Shown here piece after piece: positions 1 to 7,591 of a stretch of DNA of 64,000 bases. Position numbers and translations under genes: made by a program. Below the pieces are notes generated by a model. The model was not told the origin of the DNA. It was given only the letters and a program-made list of their open reading frames with translations, and did no database searches. The number at the start of each line of letters is the position of its first letter. Position 1 is the first letter of the stretch. The DNA comes from Thiohalophilus sp. (GTDB lineage Bacteria; Pseudomonadota; Gammaproteobacteria; UBA6429; Thiohalophilaceae): contig NZ_JAXHLN010000002.1 of the NCBI RefSeq assembly GCF_034522235.1, forward strand, positions 310,896 to 374,895, read 5' to 3'.

Positions 1-920
1 GGAGTACGGTACTGCTGGTTGGCGATATCGTGCGGCTGGAAGGCCTGACCGAAGACGTGCAAACGGTCGGTGAGATGCTGGGCGAGGAAGTGCAGGAAAA
101 GTTCGATGAGAACTCGGAACTGGACACCCGCTCCATCGTGGTAGAGAACACCTCCGTAGTGAATCGGACCCTGAACGATCTGGGTATCCGGCTCAGATAC
201 AATATCTCTATCACCCGCGTGATTCGCTCCAATGTTGAATTTGTGCCGCGTCACGATCTCTCGCTGGAATACGGCGATGTCGTTGTCGCGGTGGGGACAC
301 CCTACCAGCTCGATCAGCTGGAGCTGTTCCTTGGCCATGAGCACCACACCGTGCAACGGCGGGTGGATATCGGCTCGCTGGCCGCGACGTTGTTTCTCGC
401 CTTTGCCATTGGCGGCCTGATCATCCCGGTGCCGACGCTGGGGCCATTTTCCCTGGGGCTCGCCGGTGGGGCACTGGTGGCGGGGTTGATCTTTGGCCAT
501 TTCGGTCGGATTGGGAATTTTATCGGGCGCTTCCCACGTAATGCGACAGCCGTGCTGAAAGAATTGGGGCTGGCGCTGTTTTTCGTCCAGGTCGGGTTTG
601 ATACCGGACAGAGCTTTGTCGAGTCCCTGGATTTTCAGGCCGTCTATTACGCCATGTACGCGGTGCTGTTCGCCGTTATTCCCATGCTGGCCAGTTTCCT
701 GTTCGGACACTTTTACATGAAAATCCCGGTGAGCGAGTGTTTTGGTGTCATTTGCGGCGGTATGACGTTCACCCCGGGGCTGGATATCATTCGCCAGGCC
801 GATGTCTCGGAGCGACCGGTCATCGCGTACTCCTCGGTCTACCCGGTCGCGCTTATCCTGGTGATTGCCCTGGTACAGGGGATGCATCTTGCCCTGATCA
901 GCCTCGGTGTCGTTCAATGA
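1..920 (+). CDS. AspT/YidE-YbjL family transporter, C-terminal part
   Basis: The reading frame is already open at the window edge, so the gene's start lies outside. About 80 soluble residues come first, with a TrkA-C-like (RCK_C) pattern ending in GDVVVAVGTPYQLDQLELFLG. About five hydrophobic segments follow, with glycine-rich helix-helix motifs (GLAGGALVAGLIFGHFGR, CGGMTFTPGL). This is the second half of the AspT/YidE/YbjL 'duplication' transporters, which have two membrane halves flanking two TrkA-C domains; characterised members exchange aspartate for alanine. The substrate here cannot be told. The stop is followed at once by repeats. Family call is strong; specificity is not. Confidence 0.85.
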   Translation, partial: STVLLVGDIVRLEGLTEDVQTVGEMLGEEVQEKFDENSELDTRSIVVENTSVVNRTLNDLGIRLRYNISITRVIRSNVEFVPRHDLSLEYGDVVVAVGTPYQLDQLELFLGHEHHTVQRRVDIGSLAATLFLAFAIGGLIIPVPTLGPFSLGLAGGALVAGLIFGHFGRIGNFIGRFPRNATAVLKELGLALFFVQVGFDTGQSFVESLDFQAVYYAMYAVLFAVIPMLASFLFGHFYMKIPVSECFGVICGGMTFTPGLDIIRQADVSERPVIAYSSVYPVALILVIALVQGMHLALISLGVVQ

Positions 921-932
921 TTAATCATTAAT

Positions 933-967
933 CACAAGTCACAAGTCACAAGTCACAAGTCACAAGT
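933..967. repeat. Heptanucleotide tandem repeat, 5 x CACAAGT
   Basis: Five perfect head-to-tail copies of the 7-base unit CACAAGT start 12 bases after the transporter stop. It is one of three 7-base arrays in the window; the others are at 7318 and 20211 and have different units. Confidence 0.95.
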
Positions 968-1092
968 CAGTGTTACACCCGGCTGATGATATATTATTCA
1001 AGGACTATCAATATCTTGTCATTGCTTAACAGGCTGTTTCCCCTTTCCCGTCATCGCGCTTTACCGGAACTCAACGCGATACCACCAACCAA

Positions 1093-1112
1093 GGGTCGGA
1101 CCACCGCAACAT
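1093..1112 (+). repeat. REP-like arm upstream of the transposase remnant
   Basis: The 20-mer GGGTCGGACCACCGCAACAT recurs exactly at 7567-7586, and its first 12 bases recur inverted at 2011-2023 on the other side of the transposase remnant. A small hairpin (TGAGGC at 1152-1157 pairing with GCCTCA at 1165-1170) lies between this arm and the transposase start. REP-associated transposases are typically bounded by such palindromic elements. Confidence 0.7.
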
Positions 1113-1206
1113 ATTGAAACCACGGAACTTTCACTTAAAATAAGTACTGTCTGAGGCCTTAAACGCCTCATTTCATGGATGAAAACGTCGCTTTGAGGAA
1201 GCCGTC

Positions 1207-1957
1207 ATGCCGCGCGCGAGTCGCTATTTTTTTACCCCATCACGTCTGGTACATTACCCTCTGCTGTCACCGGAAAGATTTTCTGCTCAAATTCGCCAAA
1301 GACCGTCTGCGCTGGCGGTACTGGCTGTACCAGGCCAAAAATCGTTTCGGGCTTTGCGTGTTGAACCACTTTGCCACCTTCAATCACATTCACCTGCTGG
1401 TCCGCGATCGCGGCGAGGGGGAAATGCCCGGTCGATGCAGCTTGTCGCCGGACGGACCGCGCAGGAATACAACCGGCGAAAAGGCCGCAAGGGGGTGGTT
1501 CCGGGAAGACCGCTATCACGCCACCGCAGTCGATAGCGAAGGCTATCTAGCGCGCTGTATGGTGTACATCGATCTGAGCATGGTGCGGGCCGGTGTTGTC
1601 CGCCACCCGGCCGAGTGGGCGGTGTGCAGTTACCGTGAGATACAGCAACCGCCGCAACGCTACACCGTGATTGATCGGCGGGCCCTGTGTGAGCTGTTGG
1701 GGTTTCATGATGATGCCGCGTTGAGGCAACAGCATGCCGACTGGATCGAAGCCGTGTTGGCCAAAGGGGAATACGCGCGCGAACCCGGCTGGACGGAGAG
1801 CCTGGCTGTCGGTGAGTGGGATTTTCTCGAGGCGGTCAAGTCGACACTCGGTCACCGTAGCTGCCGCCGGGTGATCGATGAACAGCACGGGATGCTGGCG
1901 TTGCGTGAACCCGTCACGGCCTACTGTGCTGATTTGGGGGGAGAATCGCCATTGTAA
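1207..1957 (+). pseudogene. REP-associated (Y1/IS200-like) transposase, frameshifted
   Basis: The start MPRASRYFFTP at 1207 follows a good ribosome site (GAGGAAG). Coding then jumps frame to HHVWYITLCCHRKDFLLKFAKD and the HxH motif (NHIHLLV, nicking-metal ligands of HUH/Y1 transposases). It returns to the first frame for RSMQLVAGRTAQEYNRRKGRKG, and jumps again for FREDRYHATAV...CMVYIDLSMVRAGVV, the conserved second half. At least three frameshifts are therefore needed, so the gene is very likely dead. The family (RAYT, TnpA-REP) mobilises or maintains REP sequences, and REP-like arms flank this copy. The C-terminus may also be altered, since its frame ends at 1957 without a familiar tail. Confidence 0.85.
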
Positions 1958-2008
1958 GGGTGAAACAAGGGCTGATTTGAAAGAATTTGTCCAGTTTTTC
2001 AATAAGTT

Positions 2009-2057
2009 ATGTTGGTCCGACCCAAGCTGTACCCTTGGTCCGGCCCAAGCTGTAAAA
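2009..2057 (-). repeat. REP-like arm downstream of the transposase, with a 23-bp duplication
   Basis: ATGTTGGTCCGACCC at 2009-2023 is the near reverse complement of the arm at 1093. Within the block a 23-base unit beginning TTGGTCCGRCCCAAGCTGTA is repeated head to tail (2012-2034 and 2035-2057, few mismatches). The pair of inverted arms brackets the transposase remnant. Confidence 0.65.
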
Positions 2058-2058
2058 T

Positions 2059-2289
2059 TTCGAACGCAAGTCCATCGAAGAGGTACTGAGTGCGGGCAAG
2101 GAGACAAAGGCCGAGCTCAATGCCCAAACCGTGGTCAGCTATCTGATCGCCCAGCGTTACATGGATACATTATCCGGTATCGCCAAAGAGGGCGATCACA
2201 TGATGGTGCCATACGAGGCTACTGGTATCTTGGGCAGCCTGGAGTCGATCAAATCACTGTTCACAGGATCAGGTGGGAGCCCGACATAG
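2059..2289 (+). pseudogene. Band-7/SPFH (stomatin-like) protein, C-terminal remnant
   Basis: An open frame with no proper start reads FERKSIEEVLSAGKETKAEL, then a stretch ending YMDTLSGIAKEGDHMMVPYE and ATGILGSLESIKSLFTG, then a stop. It resembles the helical tail of QmcA/stomatin-type band-7 proteins, where an alanine-rich helix is followed by a (V/M)MMP.EA..(I/L)LGSL motif. The SPFH domain and membrane anchor are missing. The remnant begins exactly where the REP-like block ends, so an insertion or deletion there probably cut the gene. About 76 residues remain. Confidence 0.6.
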
Positions 2290-2305
2290 AGCTGAGGAAA
2301 AAGGT

Positions 2306-2462
2306 TGACACGTTCCGCCCCAGCTCCCCATGCTGGCAAGCGTCGGCCTCGGCGATAATCCGGAGCTTGGTACTCCTTAGTGAATTGCTGGCGACTGCGC
2401 TTTTCCAGATTGGGGTTTGGGGTCACCTGATTCTCCTGCTGATCGGACGATGGCTTGGGCAT
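2306..2462 (-). pseudogene. IS3-family OrfA (helix-turn-helix) N-terminal remnant
   Basis: On the minus strand the start MPKPSSDQQENQVTPNPNLE runs into KRSRQQFTKEY. After a one-base shift near 2370 it continues KLRIIAEADACQHGELG. This is the start of OrfA proteins of IS3-type elements (HTH that binds the terminal repeats). Only about 50 codons survive; the rest of OrfA and all of OrfB are absent, and no terminal inverted repeats were found. It is a dead scrap facing the band-7 remnant. Confidence 0.65.
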
Positions 2463-2577
2463 CTTGGGCTACTCGCTGCTGGCCCCCAAAATCTACGTTA
2501 TCTCACCCAGGGGACTGTATGGCGGGAGGTTGCACATAGGGCAGTGAAACTCCGCGCCGGGAGCGTAGCGCCTTCGC

Positions 2578-2868
2578 AGCCCGGACGAGGTGCTTTATGC
2601 CGTGGCCTCCGCGTGGGATATGGATGCGAAGGCGCTCCTCCACCCGGCGCGGCCGGTAACTTGCGCCCAGGGAGCGCCAGGCCCGCCAGGTGACCATGCT
2701 GCTGTGCTGGAACGAGACCGAGATGACCCTGGCGGCTATCGGTGAGCGGTTCGGGGGATTCACTACTCGGCGGTAGGCCAGAATATCAGGCGGATTCAGG
2801 GGGTAATGAGGAAAGACAAAAGGTTGAGCGAGGCTTACAGAACTGTCATGTCAAGATTTGACCTCTAA
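2578..2868 (+). pseudogene. DnaA C-terminal-domain protein, frameshifted remnant
   Basis: Three frames must be joined. SPDEVLYAVASAWDMDAKAL (2578 onward) leads to RQVTMLLCWNETEMTLAAIG, then after another shift to HYSAVGQNIRRIQGVMRKDK and ...YRTVMSRFDL with a stop at 2866. The pattern is the DnaA_C DNA-binding fold (A-x-x-L..., IG..FGG..HSAV..., R). This domain occurs as a C-terminal extension in some REP-type transposases, which would fit the transposase remnant upstream. At least two frameshifts and no N-terminus: non-functional. Confidence 0.55.
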
Positions 2869-3087
2869 GTCGGAATCCGTGACCAGGCCGGAGCCGGAAT
2901 TAGAGTGTGCATGACCTCATGCGCTAACTGTCTTTGACAGTCACCGGTTGCCAGGTGATGTTACTGATAAGGTGCTTGAAGTATCAACCTTTGGATTGGT
3001 TAATTTTGCGTTATCATAGGTGATTAATTTTGGGTTGTCACAACCAGGCAATCGGTAAGTTTTTATAGAAAAAATGGTTCTTCACTT

Positions 3088-4098
3088 ATGAAAATAAAAC
3101 CTATAGATAAATTAATTCGAAATATAAGAAAAAAATATTATATACATGCATACAAAAAAATATCTACATTACAAATTGAGGCAATCAAAAAATTGCCTGA
3201 TTCACCATTTAAAAAAAATCCTCCAAATGGATATTGTAGAGGGATAGATTTTTATGAAGAATCAGATTTAAGACGCATCCTGACCTTGGCAATGGTGAAA
3301 TATTACAAAAAATTAGGTCAGATACCTGACTTGATAAATCCCAAATACTTTAATGAAAAGATACTTTGGTTAAAATTTTTTTCTGAGATCAAGATTCCTG
3401 AGAGTGGTAATAAGCTTCTCACGTCACATTTCATTCCGGAGGACCTTGCGGATGTTGTTCAATGCCCCGAAATTTATTGGCGTACATCTGTACCTAGGCT
3501 CCCAAGAAATCATGAAATAAAACGGGGATCTTACTATATAAAAGCCACGCATGGGTCAGGCATGTACAAACAAGTATGTTATCCGCTTGACGAAAGAAAG
3601 ATTGTAAAGCTTGAACAAGAATGCAAAAGATGGCTTGCTAGACCTTTTGGGCTTGAAGACGGTGAGTGGTGGTATAATGTTTTTGATAGAGAAATAATAA
3701 TTGATGAAGATGTTGTAGGAAACAACAGATCTACATCATATGATTTCTTTGTATTTAATGGAAAAGTTGAATATATATTACTTCACAGGAAGGTGAACAG
3801 AAAGTCTGGGGAAGTGGAAGAACTTACGCGCCTCGACTCCGATTTTTGTCCTTTACCGTCTTCGCTACAGTCAGCCAGGCCGCAAGTTAAAAATCAGGAT
3901 TTACCTGATGAGATAAAGCAACAAATGAAGTACTTGGCATCTCGAATCGGAGGTTGCGTGCCTTTTGCAAGAGTTGATTTATTGTTTGGAAGTAATGAAA
4001 GAATATATCTTCTCGAAGTCACATTTTCCCCCGCCAACGGGTTGGCAAAAAGACCTGTTGAACTTGAAATGTGGCTAGGAAACAAATGGGTATTGTAA
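3088..4098 (+). CDS. TupA-like ATP-grasp amide ligase
   Basis: The 336-residue protein fits the TupA-like ATP-grasp family. It has an N-terminal helical region, the family hallmark FNEKILWLKF (about residue 89), the ATP-loop segment YIKATHGSGM (about 152), a YDFFVFNGKVEYI strand pair (about 212) and a metal-site-like ARVDLLF...IYLLEVTFSPANG end. ATP-grasp enzymes form acyl-phosphates and then amide or peptide bonds; TupA makes a polyglutamate-type cell-wall polymer. The substrate here is unknown. The gene is A/T-rich, especially the first 400 bases, unlike its neighbours, and lies next to transposon wreckage, so horizontal gain is likely. The next gene begins 17 bases downstream, so the two are probably co-transcribed. 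Confidence 0.75.
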   Translation: MKIKPIDKLIRNIRKKYYIHAYKKISTLQIEAIKKLPDSPFKKNPPNGYCRGIDFYEESDLRRILTLAMVKYYKKLGQIPDLINPKYFNEKILWLKFFSEIKIPESGNKLLTSHFIPEDLADVVQCPEIYWRTSVPRLPRNHEIKRGSYYIKATHGSGMYKQVCYPLDERKIVKLEQECKRWLARPFGLEDGEWWYNVFDREIIIDEDVVGNNRSTSYDFFVFNGKVEYILLHRKVNRKSGEVEELTRLDSDFCPLPSSLQSARPQVKNQDLPDEIKQQMKYLASRIGGCVPFARVDLLFGSNERIYLLEVTFSPANGLAKRPVELEMWLGNKWVL

Positions 4099-4115
4099 AT
4101 TTTGGAGGGATTGAC

Positions 4116-5492
4116 ATGTATTCAGAACCGAATTTTATGGCTCTTTATGACGGGGGAACTCCATCAGGTATAAGCGATGCTCCATTAATCATAAATACCT
4201 GTTTGACTGGCAACGTACTTCAACGTGACAAAGCACCACACTTACCCATGAATACGATGCAAATCATTGAGGATGGTTTGCAAGCCATCGAGCATGGTGC
4301 CAGCATGCTGCACATCCATGCAAGGGACGAAAACGGTCGTCCCGAATGGCGACCAGAACCTTACGCACGTATTTTTGAGGGCATCCGCAAATATAATTCA
4401 GATGTTGTATTAATAGCCACTACCAGCGGACGAGAACACGGGAGCGTGGAAAAACGAGCAGCGGTTTTGAGTCTGGAAGGGGATGCAAAACCAGATATGG
4501 CTTCTTTGACTTTAGGTTCTCTTAACTTCCCTAATACTGCTTCTATCAACGCACCCGATACGATCCAGGAACTGGTAATCCGCATGAAAGAACGGAACAT
4601 TCTTCCTGAACTCGAAGTTTTTGATATGGGCATGCTTAATTACGGCTTCTATTTGCGTCGCAAAGGAATGCTGCCAAAAAACTGTTATATTAATCTTTTG
4701 CTGGGTTCATTGGGGAGTGTACCAGGAAGAGTACTTGATCTCTGTAATCTGACGCGCGAGATTCCGGCATCATGGATTTGGGCCGCTGCGGGGATCGGGC
4801 GCTATCAGTTAAGTATGAACACCGCCGCAATGCTCCTGGGTGGACATGTGCGAGTAGGACTTGAGGATAGCCCTTTTATGGATTACAAGCAAATGCAGCC
4901 TGCAAGCAATGGCGATTTAGTTGCACGTGTTGCCAGACTTGCCGATGAGTTAGGTCGGCCGGTTTCTTCGCCGGCTCATACCAGGAAACATCTGGGCATA
5001 GGGGATTCAGCCAATTGGGAGGCGACCGAGGCTTACATTCGACCAATGCAGCAGGAGGATCTGCCGGATGTGTTGAGTTTGCTTGAAAAGTGGAACATGA
5101 AGCCGGAAAGCACAAGCAACACAGGAGTCCGGCCCGAACGTGATCATATTGAAATCGGGAACACTTTTGTCGCCCTATTACAAAACAGGATTGTCGGTGT
5201 GGGTAGTTTTCTTATGATTGACGCCGAGCATGCGGAAACAGCCAGCCTTGCAGTTTCCCCCGAGTTTCTCGGTTGTGGAATTGGTTATAAATTACAGCAT
5301 AAACGGCTCGAAGAAATGCGTGCACGAGGTGTTCACCATGTGCGAACCGAAGCCGATCGTCCGAACGTTATCCACTGGTATATAGAAAAATTTGGTTATC
5401 GAAAGACGGGAACAACTCATAAGCGACACGACTTTGGAGATTCCGAACGCAAAGAATGGACGGTGCTTGAACTCAACCTGAAACATGAATAA
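4116..5492 (+). CDS. BKACE (beta-keto acid cleavage enzyme) fused to a GNAT acyltransferase
   Basis: The start at 4116 is chosen for its GGAGGG ribosome site; a start at 4071 would overlap the previous gene. Residues 20-300 form a DUF849/BKACE TIM barrel: HIH at 66-68 (zinc ligands), then R246, E250 and D251 in HVRVGLED, matching the Arg/Glu/Asp set of 3-keto-5-aminohexanoate cleavage enzyme. BKACEs convert a beta-keto acid plus acetyl-CoA into acetoacetate plus a new acyl-CoA. Residues about 307-458 form a GNAT domain with an acyl-CoA loop (EFLGCGIGYKL). The fusion suggests that the CoA thioester released by the first half is used by the second to acylate an amine; this is inference. It lies between an ATP-grasp ligase and a convergent Mur-type ligase. 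Confidence 0.85.
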   Translation: MYSEPNFMALYDGGTPSGISDAPLIINTCLTGNVLQRDKAPHLPMNTMQIIEDGLQAIEHGASMLHIHARDENGRPEWRPEPYARIFEGIRKYNSDVVLIATTSGREHGSVEKRAAVLSLEGDAKPDMASLTLGSLNFPNTASINAPDTIQELVIRMKERNILPELEVFDMGMLNYGFYLRRKGMLPKNCYINLLLGSLGSVPGRVLDLCNLTREIPASWIWAAAGIGRYQLSMNTAAMLLGGHVRVGLEDSPFMDYKQMQPASNGDLVARVARLADELGRPVSSPAHTRKHLGIGDSANWEATEAYIRPMQQEDLPDVLSLLEKWNMKPESTSNTGVRPERDHIEIGNTFVALLQNRIVGVGSFLMIDAEHAETASLAVSPEFLGCGIGYKLQHKRLEEMRARGVHHVRTEADRPNVIHWYIEKFGYRKTGTTHKRHDFGDSERKEWTVLELNLKHE

Positions 5493-5553
5493 ATAGAGAA
5501 CTCATATAAACCGTATTGGATATGTAATAAAATCAAATAGAATTGTTTGTGTG

Positions 5554-6885
5554 TTATGCACGCACATAGCGGGAAATGTAGTGGTTGTGAAACAGTTGAG
5601 CCGGAGCATCAAGCAAAGGGCATACATCGCAGGAACGTACTTTCACCTTACAATATGGCACAACGCAAGATACTTGATGGCCTAAAATAGAAAGTACTAC
5701 ACGGCGCAAACGCTGAGTGCTCTTACCTTTGATCAAGACTATGTCACCTTTGCGCAATTTGAGCTCCAGCAACGACACAACTGCCTTGAAATCCGGTCTG
5801 ATAAGCTGGACCGACTCCCGGCTTAAACCCGCTTCCACAGCACCTGCACGAATGCCGCTCATACCTGTGCCCAGACAGATCACCTCGTCAGCAATTTTTC
5901 CCAGCCACCGACCAATTTCTCGATTTAAATCACCTTGTTTGTATGGCGGTTCCTCCACGCCACCAAACACCACTATCTTGCGTGAAGCTGGAATTGATGC
6001 TAAGACATCAAATGCAGCATGGACAGACTCAATTGTCCCCTTGAAGCTATCGTCGAGCAGCGTTATGTCTCCAGGCAATCGTAGCATTTCCATCCGAGAT
6101 TCCGCAGACGCCACTTCACTCAGCCGCGCAACGGCAAGGTCAATATTCACGTTTTCTATGTTAGCCACTGCCAAGGCAGCAAGGAAGGGATAGACCATGT
6201 GAAGGCCTAAAAACTGGGTTTTAATTTGAAAGGACCCATTTGGAAAAATGGCAGTGAATGTAGTTCCGTCGGAGGAGCTTTTTATTTGTTCAGCCCTGAT
6301 GTCATTATCTGTGTTCAAACCTACCGTGATTACTTGTGCATTAGTTTGAGTCGCCATCCAACGTACATTTGGATCATCGCCGTTCAGGATTGCAATACCC
6401 CTATTTGACAAAGATCGGACCATCTTTACCTTTTCAGCACGCGTGTCGTGCAACGTGGGAAACGAACGATTATGCTCGCTCTTGATCGAGGTTACAACAA
6501 CGATATCGGGCCTTAGCATTTTGGCATATGACTCCATTGGACCTGGACCAGCAACGCCGGCTTCAATAACGGCATGGTGGTCGTTCCAATGAATTCGTAA
6601 GATATTTGCGGCGAGGCTTGACCCGTAGTTACTGAAAGAAAAATATCTTTCCGGACAATTCAGAGCTGCACTAATCGTCCGGCGTGTAGTAGTTTTGCCA
6701 AGGGAACCTACAACTGCAACAATACGGGTTCGCCGAAGAAAAATTCGGCGATATGCCTTTGCCAGCCTTGATAAGTAACGATGATAACGATCAAATTCTC
6801 GACGCAGAAAAATATGACCTGAATTTGGCAATGCACGAAATAATCGTATTAGATCAGGCAATTTCTGTATATTCTTAAGTCTCAT
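5554..6885 (-). CDS. Mur-ligase-like ATP-dependent amide ligase with Cys-rich tail
   Basis: The 443-residue protein has a basic N-terminal region, then a Mur-type P-loop VVGSLGKTTT (about 58-67), an acidic Mg-site segment AVIEAGVAGPGPME, SEHNRSF, RAEKVKMV (position of the carbamoylated Lys in Mur ligases), and a MurF-like C-terminal domain with LDDSFKGT and GDIVLIKGKSTQRLR. The N-terminal UDP-sugar domain of true MurF is replaced by a short basic stretch, so the substrate is probably not UDP-MurNAc-tripeptide. The tail carries four cysteines (407, 412, 419, 422; C-x4-C-x6-C-x2-C), unusual for the family and possibly a metal site. It is convergent with the BKACE-GNAT gene, 61 bases away, and probably belongs to the same pathway. 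Confidence 0.8.
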   Translation of the reverse strand: MRLKNIQKLPDLIRLFRALPNSGHIFLRREFDRYHRYLSRLAKAYRRIFLRRTRIVAVVGSLGKTTTRRTISAALNCPERYFSFSNYGSSLAANILRIHWNDHHAVIEAGVAGPGPMESYAKMLRPDIVVVTSIKSEHNRSFPTLHDTRAEKVKMVRSLSNRGIAILNGDDPNVRWMATQTNAQVITVGLNTDNDIRAEQIKSSSDGTTFTAIFPNGSFQIKTQFLGLHMVYPFLAALAVANIENVNIDLAVARLSEVASAESRMEMLRLPGDITLLDDSFKGTIESVHAAFDVLASIPASRKIVVFGGVEEPPYKQGDLNREIGRWLGKIADEVICLGTGMSGIRAGAVEAGLSRESVQLIRPDFKAVVSLLELKLRKGDIVLIKGKSTQRLRRVVLSILGHQVSCVVPYCKVKVRSCDVCPLLDAPAQLFHNHYISRYVRA

Positions 6886-7179
6886 TCAAACAAAGTTTTT
6901 CTCGTTAGAGGATAATTTATATGAAAAAGAGATTATGAGTTTACTCAACTTTCGGGGTTGATAGTCGAAAAGGTTTAAAATATAACACGCTGACATCATT
7001 GTTAGTATTGACTGGATTTACTTTCTTTGCAAACAAATCAAGAAAGGAAAGGAAGTCAGTCACATGCACCATAACCTTATTATCGGAATAAAATCAAACG
7101 GTGATCTCTGAAAAACTGAGCATTTTTTGCCAATTTCTTCACTGAATTTAAAATCGGCAGCCTGCTCACTAAGTCAGTT

Positions 7180-7437
7180 ATGCCCAAAACCAAAGGAGTC
7201 GCACTGTTGGCTGTTTTTGCCGTCGTTTTCAATCTGGCCTTTACCGGGAAGAATACTTTTCAGGGCATTGTGAAGGACAAAAAGATCACCATCGGAAAAA
7301 ATGCGATATACAATTCAGCGGAAAGCGGAAAGCGGAAAGCGGAAAGCGGAAAGCGGAAAGCGGAAAGCGGAAAGCGGAAAGCGGAAAGCGGAAAAACGGG
7401 ACAGATTTATTTTTACGTAAAACGGGACAGATTCTGA
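7180..7437 (+). CDS. Doubtful small ORF with signal-like start and heptamer-encoded repeat
   Basis: The frame encodes 85 residues. A hydrophobic start (GVALLAVFAVVFNLAFTG) could be a signal or anchor. After about 45 residues the frame enters the 7-base repeat at 7318, which reads as a seven-residue repeat ESGKRKA about three times, and ends in TGQIYFYVKRDRF. No ribosome site is visible before the ATG. The repeat makes the C-terminus length-unstable, since one unit more or less changes frame. It may be a chance frame. Confidence 0.25.
   Translation: MPKTKGVALLAVFAVVFNLAFTGKNTFQGIVKDKKITIGKNAIYNSAESGKRKAESGKRKAESGKRKAESGKTGQIYFYVKRDRF
7318..7394. repeat. Heptanucleotide tandem repeat, 11 x GCGGAAA
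   Basis: Eleven perfect copies of GCGGAAA. They are followed by two spaced copies of ACGGGACAGATT (7397-7408 and 7423-7434), so the array sits at the edge of a larger repeated block that continues to the REP-like 20-mer at 7567. Confidence 0.95.
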
Positions 7438-7452
7438 CGGAATCCCGCAAAA

Positions 7453-7560
7453 TCACGCATAACATTGCACCTCAAACTGTTCGCGCAGTGCCTGTAACGC
7501 CTGCTGGAAACCTGTTTCTCGGAAGGGCAGTTCCTCTTTCTGTAACACACGACAGCGGCT
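7453..7560 (-). pseudogene. Unidentified C-terminal gene remnant
   Basis: On the minus strand a frame reads RCRVLQKEELPFRETGFQQA then LQALREQFEVQCYA and a stop at 7453. The amphipathic, natural-looking composition suggests the last ~34 codons of a lost gene, cut at the REP-like element at 7567. The family was not recognised. It could be a chance frame. Confidence 0.25.
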
Positions 7561-7566
7561 ATGGCG

Positions 7567-7586
7567 GGGTCGGACCACCGCAACAT
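7567..7586 (+). repeat. Third copy of the REP-like 20-mer
   Basis: Identical over 20 bases to 1093-1112. It lies directly before the truncated DUF2189 frame and directly after the unidentified minus-strand remnant, so it appears to mark the breakpoint of both. Confidence 0.7.
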
Positions 7587-7591
7587 TACTT

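Noticed and set aside
2059-2868. Possible intact insertion sequence
   Set aside because: No complete transposase, no matching terminal repeats and several frameshifts; only remnants.
7318-7394. Possible CRISPR array
   Set aside because: Units are 7 bases with no spacers; a tandem array, not CRISPR. The same holds for 933 and 20211.
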